A stretch of DNA of 64,000 nt from Halorubrum depositum (GCF_007671725.1 NZ_VCNM01000002.1:124001-188000); one strand, 5' to 3'; numbered from the stretch's first letter, positions 50,130 to 60,136 are shown. A program made the numbers and translations. The notes: generated from the sequence alone by a model not told the origin.

Positions 50130-51713
50130 TCAACAGGCCACGCTGATCCGCTCTTGCGGCTCCGGCTCGCCCACCGGGCCGCTCGGACCGACCTCCTGCT
50201 CGACGTGGAAGACGGTCACCGACTCCACACTGGGGTCCGCGTGCTCACAGACGTACTCCGCTACCGGTCGGTACCGCGTCTCTCCGGCGTACCGCATCCG
50301 GTGCCCGAACTGGTGCCAGAGGGTCGACGGGTACGTGTCCGCCGCGTCCGGCGGCCGATCGAACGAGACCGCGCCCCCGTCCCGGACGCCGACCGACTCG
50401 CCGGATTCGAGCGTCGCGCGGACGACGTACCAGCTGGAGGTGTCCGGCGGGTTCGGCGCGAAGAACGACCAGCTGACCTCGGAGAGCTCACCGGCCGACT
50501 CCGACGCCGGGAGGTCGACGAGCCCCACTCCCGCGGCCTGCCACCACACGAGCGCGAGGAAAAAGCCTACGAGCAGCACGGCGGCTCCGACTCGGATCCC
50601 CCGACGAACCCCGTACGGGACCGGGGACGCGGGTTCCTCTGTGCATCCGCCGTCGCTCCGGTACGCGCGCCCCGTCACCCGAGAGGGCCCGGGAAATTTC
50701 GACGCGACCGACTCGATGACGTCCCACGCCCTCGGCGGGAGGAAGAGGAGCAGCACGCCGACCATCACGAACGGGAACACGCCGAGCCGCATCGTCGCGG
50801 CCATGCCGAGGTGCGCGGAGACGAACGCGAGGGCGACCGCGACCCGGAGCCGCCCGGTCGCGACGATCAGGAGCACCGACGCCGAGAGGAGCGCGACCCA
50901 CAGCCAGTTCATCGCCGCGAGGAGCGCGGCGCGTTCGGAGACGAGCGGACCCAGTCCCACGACGAACTCCTCGATCTGGAAGATACGGGGGACCGCGGTC
51001 CCGGACATCCACGCGTCGCTCCGGTACTTGGAGACCACGTTCGCCGCGTAGATCGACAGGAGCGTCAGGAGGGTGACGGCCGTCCCGAGCGAACAGATCC
51101 GGCGGTCGGCCGACTCCGCCCCTTCGTCGTCCGCTCGTTCGACGACATTTCTCCGGTCGGCGCGGTCGGCGCGGTCGGCGCGGTCGGCGCGGTCGGCGCG
51201 GCCGACCCGCCCGTCCGTGCCCGTCGACCACCGGGCGTCCAACGGGAGGAAGAGGGCCAGGAACAGGAACACCACCAGGATCGTGTTCCCGCCGTTGATC
51301 ACGTACGGGTTCCGGGCGTACAGCGACGCGAGCAGGAGGAGGGAGACCCCCGTCGACGCCCGCGTCCGGTAGCCGACGAGGAGGGCGACTGCGGCGACCG
51401 CGGCGGCCGCGAGCAGCAGCGCCTGTACCCGCGCCGACCCGGAGACCGCGTGGATCGAAACGGACTCCAACGCCGGGTAGACCTCGGCGAGCGTCGAGCG
51501 CGGCAGGACGCCGTCGTCGGCGTAGAACGCGCCCACTTCCGGAAGCCGATAGACGAGGAGGTCACCGAGGAGCAGGAGGGCCAGCGCGATCCGGAACGCG
51601 CCGAGCGCTCGCGGATCGATCCCGAGGTGCGGGGCTGCGCGTCCGCGGAGGGACTCGCGCGCAGCGGCGTATCGGGAACCCGCCTTCGAGAGCCGCCGGC
51701 GTAGTGTCGTCAT
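50130..51713 (-). CDS. HTTM-domain polytopic membrane protein
   Basis: A 527-residue membrane protein of the HTTM family (horizontally transferred transmembrane domain, related to vitamin K-dependent gamma-carboxylases). About eight to ten helices are visible, with DPRALGAFRIALALLLLGDL at the start, PYVINGGNTILVVFLFLALF and a long extracellular C-terminus (SWSFFAPNPPDTSSWYVV, LWHQFGHRMRYAGETRYRPV). A cytoplasmic or loop segment of five ADR repeats is coded by a 9-bp DNA repeat. Function is unknown. It is convergent with the aldolase gene. Confidence 0.83.
   Translation of the reverse strand: MTTLRRRLSKAGSRYAAARESLRGRAAPHLGIDPRALGAFRIALALLLLGDLLVYRLPEVGAFYADDGVLPRSTLAEVYPALESVSIHAVSGSARVQALLLAAAAVAAVALLVGYRTRASTGVSLLLLASLYARNPYVINGGNTILVVFLFLALFLPLDARWSTGTDGRVGRADRADRADRADRADRRNVVERADDEGAESADRRICSLGTAVTLLTLLSIYAANVVSKYRSDAWMSGTAVPRIFQIEEFVVGLGPLVSERAALLAAMNWLWVALLSASVLLIVATGRLRVAVALAFVSAHLGMAATMRLGVFPFVMVGVLLLFLPPRAWDVIESVASKFPGPSRVTGRAYRSDGGCTEEPASPVPYGVRRGIRVGAAVLLVGFFLALVWWQAAGVGLVDLPASESAGELSEVSWSFFAPNPPDTSSWYVVRATLESGESVGVRDGGAVSFDRPPDAADTYPSTLWHQFGHRMRYAGETRYRPVAEYVCEHADPSVESVTVFHVEQEVGPSGPVGEPEPQERISVAC
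51155..51199. repeat. Five-unit 9-bp tandem repeat inside the HTTM gene
   Basis: GGTCGGCGC repeated five times without a mismatch on the plus strand, coding Ala-Asp-Arg repeats on the minus strand. Units of nine keep the frame if the copy number changes. Confidence 0.9.
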
Positions 51714-51868
51714 TCGAAGTATACGTGGAACGATACCGATCTCAGTGGTAAGTGCTTTGTCGTCTTCGCGGCGCGCGGCCGTCGGCGTCGGCTCACGGTG
51801 AGCGTCGGTTCACGACCGCCGAGGAATCACGGTCGCGGGCGAATCACGGCCGCGGTCGAGACCCGCGG
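51714..51868. other. Intergenic region with an imperfect direct repeat
   Basis: No gene is supported. Two 15-bp copies differing at one base (GAATCACGGTCGCGG at 51824-51838 and GAATCACGGCCGCGG at 51841-51855) stand next to each other. It lies upstream of the HTTM gene and downstream of the FMN reductase gene. Confidence 0.4.
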
Positions 51869-52447
51869 TCACCTCGCGCCGACGTTCTGGTCTCCCTCGA
51901 ACGAGTCCGGGTCGGGTTCGATGTCGGCGTACTGCACGGCGCGGCGGCCCAGCGTGAGCGTCCGCTCGTCGAGGCCCTCGTCGACGAGGTCGCCGTCCTC
52001 GAACTGGGCGTGAGCGCGAGGGATCGCCACCTGATGCGGGATCACCCACGCGTTCAGCGCCCGGCAGACGGAGCGGAGGTGCTCTAACGCCGTCACCGGA
52101 AAGCCGCCGCCCGCGACCGCGAGGAGCCCGACGGTCTCGTCCTCGAACTCCTCGAAGCCGCAGTAGTCGAGCGCCGTCTTCAGCGTGGACGAGTACGAGC
52201 CGTGGTACATCGGCGTCCCGAGGAGGACGGCGTCGGCCTCGCGGAGCCGCGTTTTGAACGCGTCGGCGTCCCCCGCCTCGTCGCGGTCGGCGTCGTACGT
52301 CGGGAGGTCGTACTCGCGGAGGTCGACCAGTTCGGCGCGCCCGCCGGCCCTGCGAGCGCCGTCGAGCGCGCGCTCGATCCCCAGACGCGTGTAGCTCGTC
52401 TCGCGCAGGCTTCCCGGGATACCGACGACCAGCGGCGGATCGGACAT
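51869..52447 (-). CDS. NADPH-dependent FMN reductase family protein
   Basis: A 192-residue flavodoxin-fold protein of the SsuE/ArsH/azoreductase-like group. The phosphate-binding loop is VVGIPGSLRETSYTRLGI at the N-terminus, followed by VLLGTPMYHGSYSSTLKTAL and TVGLLAVAGGGFP, all typical of NAD(P)H:FMN reductases. The electron acceptor cannot be told from sequence. It is divergent from the dehydroquinate synthase II gene. Confidence 0.87.
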   Translation of the reverse strand: MSDPPLVVGIPGSLRETSYTRLGIERALDGARRAGGRAELVDLREYDLPTYDADRDEAGDADAFKTRLREADAVLLGTPMYHGSYSSTLKTALDYCGFEEFEDETVGLLAVAGGGFPVTALEHLRSVCRALNAWVIPHQVAIPRAHAQFEDGDLVDEGLDERTLTLGRRAVQYADIEPDPDSFEGDQNVGAR

Positions 52448-52542
52448 ACCGCCACCGACAGGCCGAGGCGACTAATACCAATTGGCGTTCGATCCGTCGC
52501 TGGCGGTCGACCCGTCGCCCGCAACGCACGACCCTTCCGCAG

Positions 52543-52550
52543 TTTTCAAG
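52543..52550 (+). promoter_or_regulatory. TATA box of dehydroquinate synthase II gene
   Basis: TTTTCAAG about 27 nt before ATG 52575, the spacing of a leaderless archaeal promoter. Confidence 0.45.
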
Positions 52551-52574
52551 CCCGCCCGCCGTGAGGTTCCGACA

Positions 52575-53747
52575 ATGACACGCACGGTCTGGGTGAAAGC
52601 CGACGGGAGCGTCGGCGACTGGGAGGCGCGGAAGCGACGGATCACGGCCGCCATCGAGGCCGGCGCGGACTGGGTGCTCGTCGACGAGGCCGACGTGGGG
52701 CGCGTCCGCGAACTCGGCGACGTCAAGGTCGCGGCGTTCCGCTCGGAGGCGGACGTCATCGACGACGCCGAGAGCGCCGCCGAGGCCGACGCCTACTTCG
52801 TCGGCAAGGGCGGCGAGGGCGACGGGACGATCGACCTCCCGAACGACTTCTCCGGCTCCGCGGACCTCACAACGGTCCGCCGGGGCGACGACCGCGCGCA
52901 GGGCGTCTACGTCCGCGTGCTCGGCACCGAGTACGAGCGCTTCGCCGAGGAGGCGGCCGCGGACGCCGAGTACACGATCGTCGTCGGCGAGGACTGGTCG
53001 ATCATCCCGCTGGAGAACCTGATCGCGCGGGTCGGCGAGGAGACGCACCTCGTCGCCGGCGCGACGACCGCCGCGGAGGCGCAGACCGCATTCGAGACGC
53101 TGGAGATCGGCGCCGACGGCGTGCTCCTCGACAGCGACTCGCCGGACGAGATCCGGGGCGCGGTCGACGCCCGCGACGCCGCCGACCGCGAGACGCTGGA
53201 CCTCCGGCACGCCGAGGTGACCGCGGTCGAGCGCACCGGGATGGCCGACCGCGTCTGCATCGACACCGGGTCGCTGATGGACGAGGACGAGGGGATGCTC
53301 GTGGGGTCGATGTCGCGCGGGCTGTTCTTCGTCCACGCCGAGACCGCGGAGTCGCCGTACGTCGAGTCGCGCCCGTTCCGCGTGAACGCCGGGGCCGTCC
53401 ACGCCTACGTCCGCAACGCCGAGGGCGGCACGAACTACCTCGCGGAGCTGTCCAGCGGCGACGAGGTGCAGATCGTCGACACCGCGGGCCACACCCGGGA
53501 GGCGATCGTCGGGCGCGTGAAGATCGAGAAGCGCCCGATGTTCCGGATTCAGGCGGAAGTCGAGACGGAGGAGGGCGTCGACCGCGTCGAGACGCTGATC
53601 CAGAACGCCGAGACGGTGAAGGTCGCGACCGCGGACGGCAAGAAGGCGGTCACGGACTTAGAGGAGGGCGACGAGGCGCTGGTCTACTACGAGGACGTGG
53701 CGCGGCACTTCGGCGAGGCGGTCGAGGAGAGCATCATCGAGAAGTAG
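52575..53747 (+). CDS. 3-dehydroquinate synthase II (archaeal AroB')
   Basis: Oxidatively deaminates and cyclises the ADH-synthase product to 3-dehydroquinate with NAD+. The 390-residue protein fits the archaeal AroB' family: MTRTVWVKADGSVGDWEARK, EDWSIIPLENLIARVGEETH, GMLVGSMSRGLFFVHAETAE and RPFRVNAGAVHAYVRNAEG. ATG 52575 is supported by the TATA box. It is separated from its pathway partner (49263) by the HTTM and FMN reductase genes. Confidence 0.92.
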   Translation: MTRTVWVKADGSVGDWEARKRRITAAIEAGADWVLVDEADVGRVRELGDVKVAAFRSEADVIDDAESAAEADAYFVGKGGEGDGTIDLPNDFSGSADLTTVRRGDDRAQGVYVRVLGTEYERFAEEAAADAEYTIVVGEDWSIIPLENLIARVGEETHLVAGATTAAEAQTAFETLEIGADGVLLDSDSPDEIRGAVDARDAADRETLDLRHAEVTAVERTGMADRVCIDTGSLMDEDEGMLVGSMSRGLFFVHAETAESPYVESRPFRVNAGAVHAYVRNAEGGTNYLAELSSGDEVQIVDTAGHTREAIVGRVKIEKRPMFRIQAEVETEEGVDRVETLIQNAETVKVATADGKKAVTDLEEGDEALVYYEDVARHFGEAVEESIIEK

Positions 53748-53948
53748 CGGGGTCGACCGAGGGGAGGCCCCGTAGGCGAGCGGTGCAGCCGCGAGCCGAG
53801 TGGCCGAGCGAGTGCGAGGCCACTAAAACGAGCGGTCCCCCGGCCGGCGAGTGACGGGACCGACCGGAGCGAGGTCTCGCCGGCGCGTTCCTGTCAGAGG
53901 ACTGCCTCGATCGTTACTATTATCAGACATATTAACGTTCATCGGTTC
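53748..53948. other. Intergenic region before the membrane protein gene
   Basis: No gene is supported. The first part is a GAGC/GAGG-rich low-complexity stretch (53770-53835); the end is AT-rich (ACTATTATCAGACATATTAA), with a TATA-like CATATTAA near 53927-53934, about 20 nt before the next gene. Confidence 0.4.
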
Positions 53949-54563
53949 ATGGCTGTGAGTCACGAGCACGGTCACGTGGCGGACGGTAGCGTAGTGGAGC
54001 GCGTTCAGCACCTCGCGGCGGCGGCGAACCCGGCGTTCGCGGCCGGGAGCCTCCTCGTCCCGCTGGCCTTCTTCGGCGCGAGTCTCCTCCTTTCGAGCAC
54101 GGAACTGCTCTTCTACACGCACGTCGCCGCGGGCGCGGTCTGGTTCGGGTTCGCGCTCATCTTCCCGTCGATCATCGGGCCGACGCTCGGCGGGCTCGGG
54201 GCGGAGGCGTCGGCGGCGGTGACGACGACGCTCGTCCCGAAGGCCGTCTTCTTCCTCGTCGGCTTCTCGCTCACGACCGTGCTCTCGGGGACCGTCCTGC
54301 TGACGCCCGGCCTCGGGCTGGGGTACGGGTTCGCCGGGACGTGGTCGTCGGCCGCGCTCGGGCTCGGCTGGGGATTGTTCGCGTTCGGGCTCGCGGTCCC
54401 GCACCGGCTCCAGCTCAGCGCCTACTACGAGACGCTCTCGCCGGAGCCGGACGCCTCGCGGCTCGAATCGATCGAGAAGAAGAACCTCGTGGTCGGCCTG
54501 TTCGAGGCCGCGGTGATGCTCGGGATCGTCGTCCTGATGACCGGGTTCCGGCTGGGCGCGTAA
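53949..54563 (+). CDS. Five-helix membrane protein of unknown function
   Basis: A 204-residue integral membrane protein. After a His-containing N-terminus (MAVSHEHGHVADG) come about five helices: FAAGSLLVPLAFFGASLLL, FYTHVAAGAVWFGFALIFP, VPKAVFFLVGFSLTTVLSG, AALGLGWGLFAFGLAVP and LFEAAVMLGIVVLMTGFRL. The His and Trp in YTHVAAGAVWFG recall haem- or copper-related membrane families (DUF2269-like), but I cannot assign it. It is convergent with the MscS gene. Confidence 0.75.
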   Translation: MAVSHEHGHVADGSVVERVQHLAAAANPAFAAGSLLVPLAFFGASLLLSSTELLFYTHVAAGAVWFGFALIFPSIIGPTLGGLGAEASAAVTTTLVPKAVFFLVGFSLTTVLSGTVLLTPGLGLGYGFAGTWSSAALGLGWGLFAFGLAVPHRLQLSAYYETLSPEPDASRLESIEKKNLVVGLFEAAVMLGIVVLMTGFRLGA

Positions 54564-54631
54564 CGGCTCCGTCGACGTCCCGGATCACGGAAGTCCACGG
54601 GAACGTCCCTCGCACTTTCCTGCGATCAGTT

Positions 54632-55519
54632 TCACCCGCTCGGGGCGGACGACTCGGTCCGGCGTTCGGTCACGGTCAGTTCACCCGAGAGCAACTGCGC
54701 GGACGGGGGTGCGAGCGTGATCCCCTCCTCGTCGAAGCGCCGCTTCACCGCTCGGCGGAAGTCGGAGCGAATCGTCACCATGTCCCTGTCTCTCGGATCG
54801 TCGATCCAGAACTCCGCCTGTATCGTGACCGCGTTCTCGCCGAGTTCGACGAGGCGCGCGTTCGGCGCCGGATCGCCGAGGGCCGACTCGAGAGTCGCGG
54901 CGGTCTGTTGTAACTCCAGTAGAGCTCGCTCGGCGTCCTCGTAGTAGGCGACGTACACCTGTTCCGTGATTCGATACGTGTTCCGGCCGTAGGGTCGGGT
55001 GATGGCGTTGGATGTGAGTTCGGTGTTGGGGATCGAGACGGTCTCGTTGTCCGGCGTCCGGACCCGAGTGACGCGGAAGTCGACCGCTTCGACGGTGCCG
55101 CTCCCGCCCGGCCACTCGATCCAGTCGCCGACGTTGAAATCCGGGTCGGCGACGAGGAACATCCCGCTGATAAGCGATCCGAACACCTGCTGACCCGCGA
55201 TACCGAACGCGAACGTGAGCGCCGCGATAATGACCGCCGACTCGGAGAGCACCCGCCCGTAGCCGGCGGCGATGATACCCGTGAGGGTCGCGAATCCGAT
55301 CAGGAGCACCCGGAGATACGTCTTCACTGCGGTCTCGATCGTGGGATTGTTGCGGTTGCGCGATCTGACGACATGGGTGATGAGGGGAACGAGGAACGCC
55401 TGGCCGATGAGGTAGATAACTCCGAACCCCGCGAGAAACCAGAACAGTTCGGACAACACCTGATCGTACACCGAGAAGATGTCCCCCGCCCATTCCGGGG
55501 AAGAAACCTGGCCGTTCAT
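54632..55519 (-). CDS. MscS-type mechanosensitive channel
   Basis: A 295-residue small-conductance mechanosensitive channel. Three membrane helices precede the cytoplasmic domain; the pore-lining part AGQQVFGSLISGMFLVADPD and the following FNVGDWIEWPGGSGTVEAVD, then RTPDNETVSIPNTELTSNAI are the MscS signature. It opens on membrane tension to release osmolytes, which fits a halophile. The short A-run at 55546-55550 may be part of its promoter or the terminator of the upstream carboxypeptidase gene. Confidence 0.92.
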   Translation of the reverse strand: MNGQVSSPEWAGDIFSVYDQVLSELFWFLAGFGVIYLIGQAFLVPLITHVVRSRNRNNPTIETAVKTYLRVLLIGFATLTGIIAAGYGRVLSESAVIIAALTFAFGIAGQQVFGSLISGMFLVADPDFNVGDWIEWPGGSGTVEAVDFRVTRVRTPDNETVSIPNTELTSNAITRPYGRNTYRITEQVYVAYYEDAERALLELQQTAATLESALGDPAPNARLVELGENAVTIQAEFWIDDPRDRDMVTIRSDFRRAVKRRFDEEGITLAPPSAQLLSGELTVTERRTESSAPSG

Positions 55520-55571
55520 GCGCCGAAAATAGAGGCGTACCGGTAAAAATCCCGATTGCCGGGTACGCGAG

Positions 55572-57098
55572 CTAGATCCCGTACAGCTCGCCGTACTTCT
55601 CCTCGACGTAGTCGGTGAACGCGTCGGCGGAGAAGTCGTCGCCGGTCGCGCGCTTCACCAGCTCGTTCGTCTCGTATCGCGATCCGTGTCGGTGGACGTT
55701 CTCGCCGAGCCACGACTGCAGCTCGTCGAAGTCGCCGTCGGCGATCTTCGCGTCGAGGTCGTCGATCTCCTCTTCGGCGGCCGCGAACAGCTGCGCGGCC
55801 ATCACGGAGCCGAGCGAGTAGGTGGGGAAGTAGCCGAAGTTGCCGTGGCTCCAGTGGATGTCCTGGAGGCAGCCCTCGCTGTCGGTCTCCGGGCGGATCC
55901 CGAGGTACTCCTCGTACTTGTCGTTCCAGACCTCCGGCACGTCCTCGACCGCGAGGTCGCCGCGGATCAGGTCGCGCTCGATCTCGAACCGGACGACGAT
56001 GTGGAGGTGGTAGGTGAGCTCGTCCGCCTCGACGCGGATGAGGTTGTCCTCGTGCACCTGGTTGACCGCCTCGTAGGCGTCCTCGACCGTGGCCGCCTCG
56101 GTCTGGGGGAACTGCGCTTCGAACCGGGGGAGGAACAGCTCCCAGAACGCCCGGCTCCGCCCGACGTGGTTCTCCCAGAGCCGCGACTGCGACTCGTGGA
56201 CGGAGAGGTCGCGCGACTCGCCGAGCGGGGTGGCCCACTCCTCCCGCGGGAGCCCGAGGTTGTACTGCGCGTGGCCGTACTCGTGGATCGTCGAGCCGAT
56301 CGCGCCGAGCGGGTCGGACTCGTCGAACCGGGTGGTCACGCGGCAGTCGAACTGGTTGCCCGAGGTGAACGGGTGCGAGGAGACGTCGAGGCGGCCGCGG
56401 TCGAAGTCGTAGCCGACGAGCTCGAGCGCCTCCCGGGCGAGCTCCTCCTGCTCGTCCTCGGGGAAGGTGCCCTCGAAGGTGTCGACGGCGAGGTCCGCGT
56501 CGGAGTCGCGGATCGCGTCGATCATGGGGACGAGCGTCTCGCGGAGCTCGTCGAGGATCGACTCGGCGCGGTCGATCGAGAGGCACGGCTCGTAGTCCTC
56601 GAAGAGGACCTCGTAAGGGTCGCGGTCGGGGTCGATGTGCTCGGCGTACTCCCGCTTGAGCTCGACGTGCTTCTCCAGGTACGGGGCGAACGCCTCGAAG
56701 TCGTCCTCCGCTTTCGCCTCCTCCCACGCCCCCAGCGCCTCGGAGCCGGTCTCGGAGATCTCCTCGACGAGCTCGACGGGGACGGCGTCGGCGCGCTCGT
56801 ACTCGCGGCGGACCTCGCGAACGACCGCCCGCTGTTCGTCGGTGAGGTCGGCGTCGTCGAGCTCGGCGAGCAGCTCGCCGGTCTCGTCGTCCGTGATCAT
56901 GTCGTGTTTGATCGACGAGAGCGTCGAGAGCTGCTTCGACCGGGCGGGCGTGCCGCCCTGGGGCATCATCACCTGCTGGTCCCAGCCGAGCACGCCGGCG
57001 GCGCTCCCGACCGTGTTCCAGCGTCGAACGCGGTCAAGGAGGGCCTCGTACGCCTCGGGGGCGTCGCTCGCGTCGTCGGCCGCGGCTTCCGTTGCCAT
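55572..57098 (-). CDS. M32 family metallocarboxypeptidase
   Basis: Zinc carboxypeptidase of the Taq type, removing C-terminal residues from peptides in the cytoplasm. The 508-residue length fits the family. The metal site is [18 protein letters not shown] (HExxH), with [20 protein letters not shown] downstream providing the third ligand, and [20 protein letters not shown] upstream, all typical of M32. It is divergent from an aldolase gene. Confidence 0.95.
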   Translation of the reverse strand: MATEAAADDASDAPEAYEALLDRVRRWNTVGSAAGVLGWDQQVMMPQGGTPARSKQLSTLSSIKHDMITDDETGELLAELDDADLTDEQRAVVREVRREYERADAVPVELVEEISETGSEALGAWEEAKAEDDFEAFAPYLEKHVELKREYAEHIDPDRDPYEVLFEDYEPCLSIDRAESILDELRETLVPMIDAIRDSDADLAVDTFEGTFPEDEQEELAREALELVGYDFDRGRLDVSSHPFTSGNQFDCRVTTRFDESDPLGAIGSTIHEYGHAQYNLGLPREEWATPLGESRDLSVHESQSRLWENHVGRSRAFWELFLPRFEAQFPQTEAATVEDAYEAVNQVHEDNLIRVEADELTYHLHIVVRFEIERDLIRGDLAVEDVPEVWNDKYEEYLGIRPETDSEGCLQDIHWSHGNFGYFPTYSLGSVMAAQLFAAAEEEIDDLDAKIADGDFDELQSWLGENVHRHGSRYETNELVKRATGDDFSADAFTDYVEEKYGELYGI

Positions 57099-57217
57099 AC
57101 GTCACGGATCGGTCGCGGCGGTTAAGAAGGGACCGAACGCGGAACGTCCGGGAGAGCCGGACGAGCCGGCCCCGAGCGCGACCTATTTCAGGTCGGCCGT
57201 CGAACCGCCGACAACGA

Positions 57218-58267
57218 ATGGAGACAGACGAGGACACCATCGACCTGCGGTCCGACACCGTCACGAGGCCCTCGGCCGAGATGCGCGAGGCGGCCGCGAC
57301 CGCCGAGGTCGGCGACGACGTGTACCGCGACGACCCGACCGTCAACGAGTTAGAGCGCCGCGCCGCGGAGGCGGTCGGCACCGAAGCGGCGATCTACGTC
57401 CCCTCCGGGACGATGGCCAACCAGATCGCCGTCCACGTCCACACGGAGCCCGGACAGGAGCTCCTCTTGGAGCGCGAGTCCCACGTCTACCGGTGGGAGC
57501 TCGCGGGCGCGTCGAAGCTCTCGGGGGTCCAGACTCGGACGATCGACGCCGGCGAGCGCTGCGTCCCGACCCCCGACGCGGTGCGCGAGGGGCTCGTGCG
57601 CGAGGACCTCCACCGCCCCGGAACCGGCCTCCTCTCGCTGGAGAACACCCACAACTACCGCGGCGGGGTCGCGGTCCCGGTCGAGGGGATCGCCGCGGCC
57701 GCAGAGGTCGCCCGCGACGCCGGCGTGCCGGTCCACCTCGACGGCGCCCGCGTGTTCAACGCCGCCGTCGCGCTCGGGGTCGACGCGAGCGAGATCGTCG
57801 ACCCGGTCGACAGCGTCACGTTCTGTCTCTCGAAGGGGCTCGGCGCGCCCGTCGGCTCGATCCTCGCCGGCGACGAGGCCTTTATCGACAAGGCCCGCCG
57901 CGTCCGGAAGCTGTTCGGCGGCGGGATGCGACAGGCCGGGATGATCGCCGCGCCGGGCCTGCTCGCCTTGGAGAACGTCGACCGGCTCGCCGACGACCAC
58001 GCCAACGCCGCACGGCTCGCCGACGGGGTCGACGCGCTGGACGGGGTCGACGCGCCCGCGCCGGACACCAACATCGTCGTCGCGCACACCGAGGAAGCCG
58101 AGATCTCGGCGGCCGACCTCGTGGAGGCCTGCAAGGCGGCGGGCGTCGGCTGCGTCGAGTTCGACGAGTACACGACGCGGTTCACCACGCACCTCGACGT
58201 CGACGCGGACGACGTCGACGACGCGGTCGACCGGATCGGCGATGCGGTCGCGGCGCTGTCGGCCTGA
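57218..58267 (+). CDS. Threonine aldolase-like PLP enzyme (beta-eliminating lyase family)
   Basis: A 349-residue fold-type I PLP enzyme, predicted to split threonine or allo-threonine to glycine and acetaldehyde. Seen are [93 protein letters not shown] (cofactor Asp) and [16 protein letters not shown] (Schiff-base Lys). ATG 57218 begins the conserved N-terminus. It could supply glycine to the glycine cleavage system. Confidence 0.92.
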   Translation: METDEDTIDLRSDTVTRPSAEMREAAATAEVGDDVYRDDPTVNELERRAAEAVGTEAAIYVPSGTMANQIAVHVHTEPGQELLLERESHVYRWELAGASKLSGVQTRTIDAGERCVPTPDAVREGLVREDLHRPGTGLLSLENTHNYRGGVAVPVEGIAAAAEVARDAGVPVHLDGARVFNAAVALGVDASEIVDPVDSVTFCLSKGLGAPVGSILAGDEAFIDKARRVRKLFGGGMRQAGMIAAPGLLALENVDRLADDHANAARLADGVDALDGVDAPAPDTNIVVAHTEEAEISAADLVEACKAAGVGCVEFDEYTTRFTTHLDVDADDVDDAVDRIGDAVAALSA

Positions 58268-58457
58268 GACGGCGCGTTCGAATATCCGGTGCTCACCACG
58301 GAAACCTTCAATTCGGCCGGCGACCAACGAGTAGTTATGGAACTGACACCAGTCGATAAGCGCTCGCGACCCGGGCGAACCGAGGTGGCCGGCGCCCGTC
58401 CCTGAAGTCGTCGGCGTCGACATCAGCGGCCGCCACGAGGAGGCGGGCGAGTACCTG

Positions 58458-58772
58458 ATGGTGGCGGCCGCGGTCCACGCCCGGATCGACTCGACCCGAA
58501 TTCGGTCGGTGGAGGGAGTGGGCTTCGCCGACGCGCGCGAGGGCCCCACGCTCGACGCGACGCTCGGGCTCGTGGCGACCGCGGTCGGGAATCTGCCAGC
58601 GCCGCCGGACGGACCGATCGTCGCGGAGCACGGCGAGTTCTACGAGGAGCCCGCGGAGCGGGTCGGGCTGAGCTTCCGACCCGAGTTTAAATACGTCGAG
58701 AGCGTAGGGGAGCGCGAAACAGTGCAGGCAGCACACCACGCCGCGTACGCGGCCCGAGACCTCCTCTTATGA
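58458..58772 (+). CDS. DUF2209-like archaeal protein with disturbed N-terminus
   Basis: The frame from ATG 58458 codes 104 residues, but conserved-looking sequence in the same frame continues upstream to about 58401 (PEVVGVDISGRHEEAGEYL), where no ATG or GTG is available before an in-frame TGA at 58344. An ATG at 58337 and a GTG at 58385 lie in the +1-shifted frame and run into a TGA at 58403-58405. This suggests a frameshift, a sequencing error, or a non-standard start. The resemblance to DUF2209 is from memory. It overlaps hflX by 4 nt. Function unknown. Confidence 0.6.
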   Translation: MVAAAVHARIDSTRIRSVEGVGFADAREGPTLDATLGLVATAVGNLPAPPDGPIVAEHGEFYEEPAERVGLSFRPEFKYVESVGERETVQAAHHAAYAARDLLL

Positions 58773-60136
58773 CCGGGAGCGTCGAGGGCGCGGACGCCGA
58801 CGGCAGCGCCGGGAGAGACGCCGAGTCGGTCCCCCGTGAGCGGCGGGCGGTCGTCGCCAAGCGGGTCGACTCAGGCGACGCCGACCTGACCGAGATCCGC
58901 CAGCTCGCCGCGGCCGCGGGGTACGAGGTCGTCGGGGAGCTCACGCAGACCCGCACCGAGGACGCCGCCTTCATGTTCGGCGAGGGGAAGGTCGCGGAGC
59001 TGCGCGACCTGGTCCGCCGGACCGACGCCGGGGCGGTCATCGTCGACAACGACGTCGGTCCGTACCAGACGTTCAACATCGGCGGGGAGCTCCCCGAGGG
59101 CGTCGAGGTGATCGACCGGTTCACGCTCATCCTCGAGATCTTCGGCCAGCGGGCGAACACCCGGAAGGCGCAGCTCCAGGTCGAGCTCGCGGAGCTCCGG
59201 TACGAGCTCCCCCGCGCCGAGGCGAAGGCGAGCCTCGCGAAGCGCGACGAGCGCCCCGGCTTCATGGGGCTCGGCGAGTACGACGAGAGCGTCGAGCGCG
59301 ACATCAAACGCCAGATCTCCGAGATTCAAGACGAGCTGGAGTCGATCGCGGAGAAGGAGGAGGCCCGGCGCGAGCAGCGCCGCGACTCCGGCTTCGATCT
59401 CGTGGCGCTCGCGGGGTACACGAACGCCGGCAAGTCGACGCTGATGCGCCGGCTCGCGGCCGAGATCGACGTCGACGAGAACGCCGACCGCCACCCCGAC
59501 CTCGACACCACCGCGGAGTCACAGGACATGCTGTTCACCACGCTCGGCACGACGACCCGCCGGGCCGAGATGGAGAAGCGCGACGTGCTCCTCACGGACA
59601 CGGTCGGGTTCATCGCGGACCTCCCGCACTGGCTCGTGGAGTCGTTCGAGTCGACGCTCGACTCCGTCTACCGCGCCGACCTCGTCCTGCTCGTCGTCGA
59701 CGCGAGCGAGCCGGTCGAGGAGATGCGCGAGAAGCTCGTCACGAGCCACGACACCCTCTACGAGCGCAACGAGGCGCCCGTGGTCACCGTGTTCAACAAG
59801 GTCGATCGGCTCGCCCCCGGCGAGCTGGCCGACAAGCGCGGCGCGCTCTCCGGCGTCGCGCCCGACCCGGTCGCCGTCTCGGCGAAGACGGGCGCGGGCG
59901 TCGCGGAGCTCCGCGACCGCGTCGAAGACGAGCTCCCCGACTGGGAGCGCGAGCGGCTCGTCCTCCCCGTCTCCGACGCGGCGATGAGCCTCGTCTCGTG
60001 GATCCACGACCACGGCCACGTCGACGAGGAGTCGTACGCGAGCGACCAGGTGACCGTCGACTTCGAGGCCAAGCCCTCGGTCGTAGCGCGCGCGCGGTCG
60101 AAGGCGGCCGCGCTCGCGCCGGCGGAGTCGACGTAG
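58769..60136 (+). CDS. hflX: GTPase HflX
   Basis: Ribosome-associated GTPase that can split stalled or stressed ribosomes. The 455-residue protein has the HflX domain (LAAAAGYEVVGELTQTRTED, FMFGEGKVAELRDLVRRTDA, LILEIFGQRANTRKAQLQVE) and a coiled-coil region, then the G domain: VALAGYTNAGKSTLMRRLAA (G1), LLTDTVGFIADLPHWLVESF (G3) and VTVFNKVDRL (G4). The start overlaps the DUF2209-like gene by 4 nt (ATGA). Confidence 0.95.
   Translation: MTGSVEGADADGSAGRDAESVPRERRAVVAKRVDSGDADLTEIRQLAAAAGYEVVGELTQTRTEDAAFMFGEGKVAELRDLVRRTDAGAVIVDNDVGPYQTFNIGGELPEGVEVIDRFTLILEIFGQRANTRKAQLQVELAELRYELPRAEAKASLAKRDERPGFMGLGEYDESVERDIKRQISEIQDELESIAEKEEARREQRRDSGFDLVALAGYTNAGKSTLMRRLAAEIDVDENADRHPDLDTTAESQDMLFTTLGTTTRRAEMEKRDVLLTDTVGFIADLPHWLVESFESTLDSVYRADLVLLVVDASEPVEEMREKLVTSHDTLYERNEAPVVTVFNKVDRLAPGELADKRGALSGVAPDPVAVSAKTGAGVAELRDRVEDELPDWERERLVLPVSDAAMSLVSWIHDHGHVDEESYASDQVTVDFEAKPSVVARARSKAAALAPAEST

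Noticed and set aside
51113-51205. The 9-bp repeat considered as a CRISPR-like array
   Set aside because: Units are contiguous, 9 bp, without spacers, and lie within a coding frame.
53770-53835. GAGC/GAGG-rich stretch considered as a repeat element
   Set aside because: Such low-complexity stretches look common between haloarchaeal genes; no clear unit or second copy was seen in this window.
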